Source of the DNA: an uncultured Micrococcales bacterium
GTDB taxonomy: Bacteria; Actinomycetota; Actinomycetes; S36-B12; UBA10799
DNA length: 36,629 bases
Reading direction: 5' to 3'
Assembly (NCBI GenBank): GCA_937952095.1
Contig: CALFYG010000086.1
Location: 1 to 36,629, forward strand
In this document: piece after piece, positions 22,167 to 29,417 of the stretch
How positions within the stretch are numbered: position 1 is the stretch's first letter
How the letters are laid out: each line of letters opens with the position of its first letter
Position numbers and translations under genes: made by a program
Notes under the pieces: model-generated
Told to the model about the DNA's origin: nothing
The model's database searches: none
Seen by the model: the letters and a program-made list of their open reading frames with translations, nothing else

Positions 22167-23242
22167 CTGAGACGATCGAGGTGCGCGGTGCCCACAGCTA
22201 CCCGGTCGTGGTGGGGAACGGACTGTTCGGCGAAGTTGTGGCGAACATCCCGACATCGGCCTCCCGGGTGGCGGTGATCCATCCTCGCGCCCTGCGTGCC
22301 ACAGGCGACCGCATCCGCGAGGACCTCAGCGAGTTCTTCAGCGCGATCTCAATCGAGATCCCTGACGCCGAAGACGCGAAGACTGTCGAGGTCTTGAACT
22401 ACTGCTGGACCGTGCTCGGAGACAACGGATTCACGCGTTCCGACGCCCTGGTCGCGGTCGGTGGCGGTACCACCACCGACCTCGCCGGGTTCGTGGCAGC
22501 CACCTGGCTGCGGGGAGTGCCGATCGTGCAGGTCCCGACCACGCTGCTGGGCATGGTCGATGCGGCAGTCGGTGGCAAGACCGGGATCAACACCGCCGCC
22601 GGCAAGAACCTGGTGGGGGCCTTCCACGAACCGGCCGCTGTGATCTGCGACCTGGACACGCTGGCCGAGTTGCCCCACCCCGAGATGGTGTCGGGGATGG
22701 CCGAGGTCATCAAGTGCGGACTCATCGCCGACCCCGTCATCCTCGAGGTCGTGCAATCGTCACCACAGGCCGTCCTCAAGGCCGACTCGGACGCGCTGCG
22801 CGAGGTGGTGCTGCGGGCGATCCAGGTGAAGGCCGACGTCGTGGGTGCGGACTTCCGCGAGTCGCTCGACGTTCCACTCGGTCGCGAGGTCCTGAACTAC
22901 GGTCACACACTCGGGCACGCCATCGAGCGCAACGAGAGGTACCGGTGGCGCCACGGTCCGGCGATCTCGGTCGGCATGGTCTACGTCGCGGAACTGGCGA
23001 GGCTGGCCGGTCGGCTGTCGGACGACGTTGTGGATCTGCACCGCGAACTTCTGGGTGCGGTGGGCCTCCCTATCGCGTACGACGGGCAGTTCCCGGCACT
23101 ACTCGAGGCCATGCAGCGGGACAAGAAGACCCGCGGTGACACGCTGCGGTTCGTCATACTGTCCGATGTGGCACGTCCAGAGATCCTTGTCGGTCCCGAC
23201 CCGGCACTCGTTGCCGCTGCGTACGCGCAGGTGAGCGCATGA
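22163..23242 (+). CDS. aroB: 3-Dehydroquinate synthase
   Basis: Converts DAHP to 3-dehydroquinate, the second step of the shikimate pathway, using NAD and a divalent metal. The 359-residue length is normal. Signatures are the NAD-binding VAVGGGTTTDLAGFVAATWLRGVP, VPTTLLGMVDAAVGGKTGINTAAGKNLVGAFH, and the metal ligands in GMAEVIKCG, LNYGHTLGHAIE and the H near YRWRHGPAIS. GTG 22163 overlaps the aroK stop, with GGAGG 7-11 nt upstream. The aroQ gene starts on its stop with ATGA. Confidence 0.97.
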   Translation: MTETIEVRGAHSYPVVVGNGLFGEVVANIPTSASRVAVIHPRALRATGDRIREDLSEFFSAISIEIPDAEDAKTVEVLNYCWTVLGDNGFTRSDALVAVGGGTTTDLAGFVAATWLRGVPIVQVPTTLLGMVDAAVGGKTGINTAAGKNLVGAFHEPAAVICDLDTLAELPHPEMVSGMAEVIKCGLIADPVILEVVQSSPQAVLKADSDALREVVLRAIQVKADVVGADFRESLDVPLGREVLNYGHTLGHAIERNERYRWRHGPAISVGMVYVAELARLAGRLSDDVVDLHRELLGAVGLPIAYDGQFPALLEAMQRDKKTRGDTLRFVILSDVARPEILVGPDPALVAAAYAQVSA

Positions 23243-23673
23243 ACCTCTTGGTCCTCAACGGACCCAACATCGCCCGTTTGGGCACACGGGAACCGTCTGT
23301 CTACGGCAGCACCACCTGGGAGCAGTTGCAGCAGGATGTCGTGGACTACGCGGCGTCGAAGGGGTTCGAGGCGGAGGTGCGACAGACCGACAGTGAGGCC
23401 GAACTCATCGGTTGGCTGCACGAGGCTGCCGACGCGGCTGTCCCAGTGATCCTGAACCCAGCCGCCTTCACGCACTACAGCTACGGGGTGCGTGACGCTG
23501 CAGCCCAGCTGACAGCGCCGCTGATCGAGGTGCACATTTCGAACCCCGCCACCCGGGAGGAGTTCCGGCACACGTCGGTGATCGCGGGGGTCGCGACGGG
23601 GACGATCGCCGGTTTCGGGGTCAATTCCTACCTGTTGGCGGTGGACGCCCTCGTCGCACTGGATGCAGGATGA
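23239..23673 (+). CDS. aroQ: Type II 3-dehydroquinate dehydratase
   Basis: Catalyses the third shikimate step, dehydrating 3-dehydroquinate. The 144-residue length and the sequence fit the type II (dodecameric) enzyme: LNGPNIARLGTREPSVYG with the catalytic Tyr and nearby Arg, the NPAAFTHYSYGVRDA region with the catalytic His-like histidine, the EVHISNP loop and the C-terminal GTIAGFGVNSYLLAV. This is the fourth gene of the aro cluster, overlapping aroB by ATGA and the following peptidase gene by ATGA. The aro genes here omit aroE and aroA. Confidence 0.95.
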   Translation: MNLLVLNGPNIARLGTREPSVYGSTTWEQLQQDVVDYAASKGFEAEVRQTDSEAELIGWLHEAADAAVPVILNPAAFTHYSYGVRDAAAQLTAPLIEVHISNPATREEFRHTSVIAGVATGTIAGFGVNSYLLAVDALVALDAG

Positions 23674-24752
23674 GGGCGGCCAACGCCCGCCGGATCGCCC
23701 ACCTGCGGAACCTGATGGGCGAGGACGGTTCAGGCGCACTGCTCATCACAGAGCTCACCGACGTGCAGTATCTCTGCGGCTTCTCCGGCTCGAACGCCGC
23801 CCTGCTGGTATTGCCGGACGAGGTCCTGCTGGCGACTGACGGCCGGTACCGACTGCAGGCGCAGGTGGAAGCACCAGGGACCACACTGGTCGTGACCAGG
23901 CAACTCGTCGCCGATCTGCTCACCGCTGCGTACGAGCGAGGCATCCGGAAGGTGGGGTTCGACCCTGCGGCCATGAGTGTGGCCACGTGGCGCCGCATTT
24001 GCACGGAAACGACCGACGTCGCCCTTGAACCGTCGGAGGTGGACGTCTCGGGCCTGCGTGCCGTCAAGGACGATGAGGAACTGGCCAGCGTGCGCGAGGC
24101 GTGCGCGATCAGCGTTCGGGCGCTGGCGCGGCTCATGGACGAGATCGCGGTCGGCATGGGGGAGATCGAGATCGCGCGGCGGCTCGAACTGCTGATGGGC
24201 CTCGAAGGCGCCCCTGACCGGTCGTTCGACAGCATCGTGGCGGGTGGTCCGCACAGCGCCATCCCGCATCACCAACCCACTGAACGGCCGATCGCCGTGG
24301 GTGATCTGCTGAAGATCGATTTCGGCGCGTTGTTCGATGGCTACCACGCCGACTGCACCCGTACGTTCATCGTGGCGGCGGACCCGGCCGACTGGCAGGA
24401 GCAGATCCACGCCGTCGTGGCGGCTGCGCAGCAGGCAGGGATGGAGGCGTTGGCGCCCGGTGTGAGCGGACAACAGGTGGACGCGGCCGCCCGGGCTGTG
24501 ATCCAGGACGCCGGCTACGGCGAGTTCTACAGCCACGGTCTCGGCCACGGGGTGGGGCTGCAGATCCATGAGGTGCCGTTCCTGGGGCCGACGTCCACCA
24601 ATACAGTGGAAGCACGGGTTCCCCTGACGGTGGAGCCGGGGATCTACCTGCCCGATCGGGGCGGGGTGCGCATCGAAGACACCCTGGTGGTGTTCGATCA
24701 CGGCGTAGAGATCCTCACGGATTTCCCTCGCGACCTCGCGAGGGTCGGATAG
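23670..24752 (+). CDS. pepQ: Xaa-Pro aminopeptidase or dipeptidase (M24B family)
   Basis: A metallopeptidase that releases residues before proline. The 360 residues have an N-terminal creatinase-like domain (about 1-125) and a C-terminal pita-bread domain with the five metal ligands: the two Asp in IDFGALFDGYHADCTRTF, His in HGLGHGVGLQIHE, Glu in TVEPGIYLPD and Glu in GGVRIEDTLVV. The ATG overlaps the aroQ stop. Linkage aroQ-pepQ-efp is a well-known arrangement in Gram-positive bacteria; a role with proline-rich translation stalling (EF-P) is a tempting but unproved link. I cannot tell aminopeptidase P from prolidase. Confidence 0.9.
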   Translation: MRAANARRIAHLRNLMGEDGSGALLITELTDVQYLCGFSGSNAALLVLPDEVLLATDGRYRLQAQVEAPGTTLVVTRQLVADLLTAAYERGIRKVGFDPAAMSVATWRRICTETTDVALEPSEVDVSGLRAVKDDEELASVREACAISVRALARLMDEIAVGMGEIEIARRLELLMGLEGAPDRSFDSIVAGGPHSAIPHHQPTERPIAVGDLLKIDFGALFDGYHADCTRTFIVAADPADWQEQIHAVVAAAQQAGMEALAPGVSGQQVDAAARAVIQDAGYGEFYSHGLGHGVGLQIHEVPFLGPTSTNTVEARVPLTVEPGIYLPDRGGVRIEDTLVVFDHGVEILTDFPRDLARVG

Positions 24753-24762
24753 GAAAGAAAGC

Positions 24763-25326
24763 ATGGCGACGACCAACGACTTGAAGAACGGCCTTGTGCT
24801 CAACCTCGACGGCCAACTGTGGGCCGTGGTGGAGTTCCAGCACGTCAAGCCCGGAAAGGGCGGCGCCTTCGTGCGGACGAAGCTCAAGAACGTCCTGTCC
24901 GGCAAGGTCGTGGACAAGACCTTCAACGCCGGCGTGAAGGTCGAGACCGCCAACGTCGACAAGCGCTCGATGAGTTACCTGTACAACGACGGCAACGACT
25001 TCATCTTCATGGATGCGACCACCTACGACCAGATCCCGGTGCCGGCGGCCACTGTGGGCGACGCGGTCAAGTACATGCTGGAGAACCAGGAAGCGATCGT
25101 GGCCCTGCACGACGGCACGCCGCTGTATGTGGAGCTGCCCGCGAGTGTGGAACTCGTGGTCGAGTACACCGAGCCCGGGTTGCAGGGTGACCGCTCCACT
25201 GGCGGGACCAAGCCCGCGCGGCTCGAGACCGGCGCCGAGATCCAAGTGCCGCTGTTCCTCGAGACCGGCGAGAAGGTCAAAGTGGACACCCGTGATGGTT
25301 CGTACCTGGGCCGCGTGACCGGTTAG
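24763..25326 (+). CDS. efp: Translation elongation factor P
   Basis: Binds the ribosome between P and E sites and relieves stalling at consecutive prolines. The 187 residues contain the three EF-P domains: an N-terminal KOW-like domain with the tip loop HVKPGKGGAFVR, whose Lys32 reaches the peptidyl-transferase centre, and two OB domains. Characteristic segments include YLYNDGNDFIFMD and the C-terminal VDTRDGSYLGRV. The Lys is present, and no modification enzyme is seen in this window. ATG 24763 has GGAAAG upstream. nusB begins on its stop codon. Confidence 0.97.
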   Translation: MATTNDLKNGLVLNLDGQLWAVVEFQHVKPGKGGAFVRTKLKNVLSGKVVDKTFNAGVKVETANVDKRSMSYLYNDGNDFIFMDATTYDQIPVPAATVGDAVKYMLENQEAIVALHDGTPLYVELPASVELVVEYTEPGLQGDRSTGGTKPARLETGAEIQVPLFLETGEKVKVDTRDGSYLGRVTG

Positions 25327-25739
25327 TGGCAGCTCGCAGTAAGGCCCGCCGGCGGGCCGTGGAGGCGTTGTACGAAAGCGATCTCCGGTCGCAGTCGGTG
25401 GACGAGGCCCTGGATTCTCTGGCGTCCCGGATGCAGACCCCCGTGAATGCCTACACCGAAACCATCGTGCGTGGCGTCTCCCAGCACCGCGACCAGATCG
25501 ACGAGACCCTGGCGACCTACGCGCAGGGGTGGACGCTGGACCGTATGCCCGCCGTGGACCGGGCGATCCTGCGGGTCGGCGCCTGGGAGGTGCTGTGGGG
25601 GGACGTGCCCGACGGCGTGGCTCTGGCGGAGGCGGTGGGACTGGCCAACGACCTGTCCACCGACGAGTCGGGCAAGTACATCAACGGGGTGCTGGCCCGG
25701 ATCAAGGACGTGAAGCCGCGGCTGAGCCTCGGCGAGTAG
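25326..25739 (+). CDS. nusB: Transcription antitermination factor NusB
   Basis: Small helical protein that, with NusE (S10), binds BoxA RNA and supports antitermination of rRNA operons. The 137-residue length is normal. Visible features are the N-terminal basic ARSKARRRAVEALYESDL, the helix RGVSQHRDQIDETLATYAQGWTLDRMPAVDRAILRVGAWEVLW that is strongly conserved in NusB, and the C-terminal GKYINGVLARI. The GTG shares one base with the efp stop, so it is translationally coupled. Conserved aroQ-pepQ-efp-nusB order supports the call. Confidence 0.95.
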   Translation: MAARSKARRRAVEALYESDLRSQSVDEALDSLASRMQTPVNAYTETIVRGVSQHRDQIDETLATYAQGWTLDRMPAVDRAILRVGAWEVLWGDVPDGVALAEAVGLANDLSTDESGKYINGVLARIKDVKPRLSLGE

Positions 25740-25787
25740 ACCCTCTGCGCACAGGCCGCGTTCCGCAGCCATATCGGTGAGTGCTTT

Positions 25788-25821
25788 GCTCATCCGTTAG
25801 TCCCACGCTCATCCGTTAGTC
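25788..25821 (+). repeat. Tandem 15-bp direct repeat in the nusB-VWA intergenic region
   Basis: GCTCATCCGTTAGTC occurs at 25788-25802 and again at 25807-25821, 19 bases apart. A degraded third half (GCTCAACC, 25851-25858) and the inverted ACTAACG (25859-25865) follow. The repeats lie about 90-125 nt before the VWA gene start. They could be binding sites for a regulator of that gene. The rest of the 174-nt gap shows no other clear signal. Confidence 0.55.
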
Positions 25822-25901
25822 GAAAACGGCTGCAAACCTCTAACCGGAGTGCTCAACCACTAACGAGGCGCACAACCCGCTCTGCTGTCGCCGCCTGGGA
25901 G

Positions 25902-25907
25902 TACCGT
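25902..25907 (+). promoter_or_regulatory. Putative -10 box (TACCGT) of the leaderless VWA gene
   Basis: TACCGT is followed by 6 nt and ATG 25914. There is no ribosome-binding site in between. Confidence 0.5.
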
Positions 25908-25913
25908 CGGGGC

Positions 25914-27737
25914 ATGAGTACAGCCAGGCGGTCATGGATACCGCTGGTCGTTGCCGCGCTGATCGGGATCGGTCTGATCGTCGGTGCCCGCGCATTGCTG
26001 GGTGGGGGCGACAGTGGAGGAGGCAGTGGCGACCCCACCCCGGTCGCCCAGTCCGATCGATCGGACTGCCAGTCGCTGACCGTGGTGGCCTCCAGCGAGA
26101 AGGCCGCTCTGCTGTCGCAGTTGGCGCAGCAGTACAACGCCAGCGATCCTCGCGTCGGGGATCAGTGTGTGGATGTCGCTGTGGTGTCGAAGGCTTCCGG
26201 CGGGGCGGCGCAGGCCCTGGCACGCGGGTGGGACGACCAGATCGACGGACCACGTCCGGACGTGTGGACCCCGGCCTCGTCGTCGTGGGCGGTGCTGGTC
26301 GACCAGGTCGCCGCGGAACAGGACAACACCTCACCGGTGCCTGACGACCTGCCATCGCTGGTGCAGACCCCGTTGGTGATCGCGATGCCCAAGCCCATGG
26401 CCGAGGCGTTGGGGTGGCCGGATGAGCAGATCGGCTGGGCGGACCTTGCCACGCTGGCCAAGGACCCGAAGGGGTGGGGCGCCGTCGACCACCCTGAATG
26501 GGGGCGGTTCAAGTTGGGAAAGACCAACCCCAACTACTCGACGTCAGGACTCAACGCCACCATCGCGTCGTATTTCGCCGCCACTGGGCTGTCCAGCGAC
26601 CTCACGCTCAAGAACGTCGCCGATCCCAAGACCCGTGAGTTCGTCAAACAGCTGGAGTCGTCGGTGGTGCACTACGGCGACACGACGCTGACCTTCCTCG
26701 AGAACATGGCAAACGAAGCGGCCGCCGGCAAGGGGCTCACGTACGTGTCCGCGGTCACGGTTGAGGAGAAGTCGGTCCTGGACTACAACCAGGGCAACCC
26801 CACCGGTGACCCTGCCAAAGCCGGGCAGTCCCCACCCCCGCAGATCCCGCTGGTCGCGTTCTATCCCGACGACGGCACGCTGGTCTCCGACAACCCGTGG
26901 ATGACCCTCGATGCCCCGTGGGTGGACGGCACCAAGCAGCAGGCGTCGGCGGACTTCCTGGCGTGGCTGCAGGAGCCCTCCCAGCAGCAGGCCTTCACCG
27001 ATGCCGGGTTCCGCACGTTCGAAGGGACCCCGGGTGCGGTCATCTCGGAGCAGAACGGGATGCTTCCGGCCGGCGCCACGAACGTTCTCACCCCACCCTC
27101 GCCGACCGTGTTGGCGGCCATCGAGGGCAGTTGGGCCGAACTGCGCAAGCGGGCCCACGTGCTCGTGGTGATGGACATCTCCGGCTCCATGTCCGAGCCG
27201 GTACCCGATGCCGGTTCGGACAAGCTGACGCTGGCGAAGCAGGCGGCGACGACGGCTCTTGAGCAGTTCGCCCCGGACGACGAGGTCGGGTTGTGGGTGT
27301 TCTCCACCGGTCTGGGGAATTCCGGGGAGCCGTTCGCCGAGTTGGTACCCATCGGACCGGCCAAAGACACCGTTCCGACGATGCAGCGTGACATCGACCG
27401 TTTGATCGCCGATGGTGGCACCGCGTTGTACGCCACCCTTCGGCAGGCCCAGCGGGACATGCTCAAGGATCTGCCCGCTGACCGCATCAACGCCATCGTG
27501 CTGCTCAGCGACGGTCGGAACGAATACCCCGACGACACCGACCTCGACGGGCTGCTGCGGCAGTTGAACGGGGAGAGCGTGGACACCACGGTGCGGGTGT
27601 TCACCATCGGTTACGGCGATTCCGCGGACACCGAGGCTCTGCTCGCGATCGCGGAGGCTTCGCGCGGCAAGTACTACGAGGCCACGGACCCGGCGAGCAT
27701 CGAGAAGGTCATGACCAGCGTCCTATCGAACTTCTGA
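25914..27737 (+). CDS. Extracytoplasmic solute-binding protein fused to a VWA domain
   Basis: A 607-residue protein with a single N-terminal hydrophobic anchor (IPLVVAALIGIGLIVGARALL) and no lipobox, a Gly/Ser linker, an extracellular solute-binding-like domain (about 55-400; VVASSEKAALLSQLAQQYNA, RPDVWTPASSSW, VIAMPKPMAEALGW, YSTSGLNATIASYF) and a C-terminal VWA domain from about residue 415. The VWA has the metal-adhesion motif DISGS (D421, S423, S425) and the T/D elements in ADGGTALYATL and IVLLSDGRN. A membrane-tethered sensor or scaffold outside the cell is inferred; a transport role is doubtful, as no permease is next to it. Two-domain proteins of this kind occur in actinobacteria but I know of no defined function. 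Confidence 0.8.
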   Translation: MSTARRSWIPLVVAALIGIGLIVGARALLGGGDSGGGSGDPTPVAQSDRSDCQSLTVVASSEKAALLSQLAQQYNASDPRVGDQCVDVAVVSKASGGAAQALARGWDDQIDGPRPDVWTPASSSWAVLVDQVAAEQDNTSPVPDDLPSLVQTPLVIAMPKPMAEALGWPDEQIGWADLATLAKDPKGWGAVDHPEWGRFKLGKTNPNYSTSGLNATIASYFAATGLSSDLTLKNVADPKTREFVKQLESSVVHYGDTTLTFLENMANEAAAGKGLTYVSAVTVEEKSVLDYNQGNPTGDPAKAGQSPPPQIPLVAFYPDDGTLVSDNPWMTLDAPWVDGTKQQASADFLAWLQEPSQQQAFTDAGFRTFEGTPGAVISEQNGMLPAGATNVLTPPSPTVLAAIEGSWAELRKRAHVLVVMDISGSMSEPVPDAGSDKLTLAKQAATTALEQFAPDDEVGLWVFSTGLGNSGEPFAELVPIGPAKDTVPTMQRDIDRLIADGGTALYATLRQAQRDMLKDLPADRINAIVLLSDGRNEYPDDTDLDGLLRQLNGESVDTTVRVFTIGYGDSADTEALLAIAEASRGKYYEATDPASIEKVMTSVLSNF

Positions 27738-27751
27738 GCCTGCCTCTACGG

Positions 27752-27757
27752 CAGACT
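27752..27757 (+). promoter_or_regulatory. Possible -10 box (CAGACT) of the coiled-coil membrane protein gene
   Basis: CAGACT is followed by 6 nt and GTG 27764. Only the first base departs from TANNNT. Confidence 0.4.
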
Positions 27758-27763
27758 TGCAGC

Positions 27764-28537
27764 GTGTCCGTCTCCGATGAGTTCAAGGACCCCTGGGGCT
27801 GGTTGATCGCCGGCGTGAGCGGGGGGCTCGGCTGGGCAGTGCTCGCGGCGCCGCTGGGCCCGGTGGCCGTGCCGGTGGGGCTTGCGATCGGAGCGGTGGT
27901 TCTGGGCAGCAAGGTGGCGGTGGGGGCGATGCGGTCGACCTCGCGGGACGACGAACAGAAGCGCGATCGCTTACCGGAAGCCTCACCCAACTCGCCGCAG
28001 GGGCAGTTCGTGCAGCGCGCGCGAGCCGCGGCACGGCAGATCCACGGTCTGGCTGATCGCCCCGCGGATCCAGGACTGCGCGCCGAGATTGCCCAGGTGG
28101 ACAGTGAGGCCGGCACGGTCGTAGACGCGCTGCGCGAATTGGCGGGCCGGGTGACATTGGTGGACAGTGCGCTGCAAGCGGCCGATCCGGCGCAAGTGCA
28201 TCAAGAACGCCTACGACTGGAGTCCCTGGTGGCCGCCGAGACCGACGCCCAGATGCGGGTTGAGCGTCAGCGGGCGCTGGACTCTGTCACCGCGCAGGCG
28301 GAGTCGCTGGCGCGCCTGGCCAGACTGCGGGAGAAGCTCTTGACCCGGGCACAGACGGCGGCGGCGGATCTCGAGGGCCTCGCCGCCCGCACCGGCGAAC
28401 TCGTGGCGGTCGGCACGTCTGCCTACGACGGGGACCCGGCCGGACAGATCCTGGCGGACCTGACGATGAGCCTGGAGTCGGTGCGTACGGGCCTGGCGGA
28501 GGCCGAGGAGGTCAGCCGGGGGCTTCCTGGGGTGTGA
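27764..28537 (+). CDS. Membrane and coiled-coil protein of unknown function
   Basis: A 257-residue protein I do not recognise. The N-terminal third has one or two hydrophobic segments rich in Gly, Ala and Pro (WLIAGVSGGLGWAVLAAPLG, VAVPVGLAIGAVVLGSKVAVG) that would form a hairpin or anchor. The rest is highly helical and charged, with long Ala/Leu/Glu/Arg stretches from about residue 80 to the end (coiled coil). It has no enzyme motif. It lies 26 nt after the solute-binding/VWA gene on the same strand, so the two may act together, for example as a membrane complex; it may also have its own leaderless start. Confidence 0.6.
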   Translation: MSVSDEFKDPWGWLIAGVSGGLGWAVLAAPLGPVAVPVGLAIGAVVLGSKVAVGAMRSTSRDDEQKRDRLPEASPNSPQGQFVQRARAAARQIHGLADRPADPGLRAEIAQVDSEAGTVVDALRELAGRVTLVDSALQAADPAQVHQERLRLESLVAAETDAQMRVERQRALDSVTAQAESLARLARLREKLLTRAQTAAADLEGLAARTGELVAVGTSAYDGDPAGQILADLTMSLESVRTGLAEAEEVSRGLPGV

Positions 28538-28545
28538 CGGCTGTG

Positions 28546-28622
28546 TGGTGCCCTCGGTGGGATTCGAACCCACACTGCCAGGATTTTGAGGCCTGTGACT
28601 CTGCCAGTTGGTCTACGAGGGC
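28546..28622 (-). tRNA. tRNA with CAA anticodon (leucine by codon), short variable arm
   Basis: On the minus strand, a cloverleaf can be folded from 28622 to 28549, with an encoded CCA at 28548-28546. Acceptor arms GCCCTCG and CGAGGGC pair fully, the discriminator is A, the T arm is GTGGG-TTCGAAT-CCCAC, and the anticodon loop CTCAAAA gives CAA at 28588-28586. That would read the leucine codon UUG. The variable region is only five bases (GCAGT), whereas leucine tRNAs normally carry a long arm, and the last anticodon-stem pair is a C-U mismatch. A CAA-anticodon tRNA beside a pdtaR homologue and near polA also fits my memory of the mycobacterial leuX region. Amino-acid identity is therefore less certain than the tRNA itself. 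Confidence 0.9.
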
Positions 28623-28650
28623 GTGCGGTGTCCATGGTAGCGACGCCCCG

Positions 28651-28656
28651 TAATGT
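28651..28656 (+). promoter_or_regulatory. Putative -10 box (TAATGT) of pdtaR
   Basis: TAATGT lies 33 nt before the ATG at 28689. Transcription from about 28663 would leave a short leader containing the GGGAG ribosome-binding site at 28677-28681. Confidence 0.35.
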
Positions 28657-28688
28657 GGATGACGACGGGACGAGTCGGGAGTACAGCG

Positions 28689-29267
28689 ATGCAGCGGGGT
28701 GGATTGCGGGTCCTCGTGGCCGAGGATGAGGCACTCATCCGGATGGATCTCGTCGAGACCCTGCATGAGCTCGGTTTCGACGTCGTGGCGTCGGTGGGGG
28801 ACGGTCGCTCCGCGGTGGAGGCCGCGGAGCAGAACGCGCCGCAGGTGGCCCTGCTCGATATCAAGATGCCGGACATGGACGGTCTGGCCGCCGCCTCCCA
28901 GATCATTGCGCTCAAGTCGACAGCGGTGGTGATGCTCACAGCTTTCAGCCAGCCTGAGCTGATCCAGCGTGCCATCGCGGCCGGCGCGATGGGCTACCTG
29001 GTAAAGCCGTTCAAACCCGAGGAACTGCGCGCGGCGTTGACCGTTGCGTGGGAGCGCTACAGCCAACTGCGCGAACAGCAGCAGCGGGCCATCGACCTGG
29101 AGCAGAGTCTTGCCGACCGCAAGACGATCGAGCGCGCCAGGGGAGTCGTCCAGGCCCGTCTCGGAATCACTGAGGACGAGGCCTACGGCTGGCTGCGCAA
29201 GGCGGCCATGGACGAGCGGCTGCCGTTGGTGGAGGTCGCCCGAAGGACGCTCGAGGCGCAGGACTGA
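28689..29267 (+). CDS. pdtaR: Response regulator with ANTAR RNA-binding domain (PdtaR-like)
   Basis: A 192-residue antitermination regulator. The receiver domain (1-115) has the acidic pair E12/D13, the phosphorylation site D57 (ALLDIKMPDMDG), T84 (LTAFSQ) and K106 (YLVKPF). A coiled linker (RYSQLREQQQRAIDLEQSLADRK) leads to the ANTAR domain (about 130-186; KTIERARGVVQARLGITEDEAYGWLRKAAMDERLPL), which binds paired RNA hairpins to stop termination. It closely resembles mycobacterial PdtaR (Rv1626), whose kinase is PdtaS, not seen here. ATG 28689 is chosen over ATG 28653/28659 because GGGAG lies 7 nt upstream and the first residues then match the receiver start. Confidence 0.93.
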   Translation: MQRGGLRVLVAEDEALIRMDLVETLHELGFDVVASVGDGRSAVEAAEQNAPQVALLDIKMPDMDGLAAASQIIALKSTAVVMLTAFSQPELIQRAIAAGAMGYLVKPFKPEELRAALTVAWERYSQLREQQQRAIDLEQSLADRKTIERARGVVQARLGITEDEAYGWLRKAAMDERLPLVEVARRTLEAQD

Positions 29268-29417
29268 TGTGTTTCGTCCGTGTGAACTCCGCGGGGCGGG
29301 AATCACGGATTTGCAACATGTAGCGGGGTGTCGTTTGCCCACACGATGATCGCCCGTAAGGTTATCTCCATTCGGTGCGACGGTCGTACCGGAAAACTAC
29401 GCACAAAAGGGGTACAA

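Noticed and set aside
29277..29309. Weak hairpin TCCGTG/CACGGA after pdtaR
   Set aside because: The six-base stem and 21-base loop are too weak to call a terminator.
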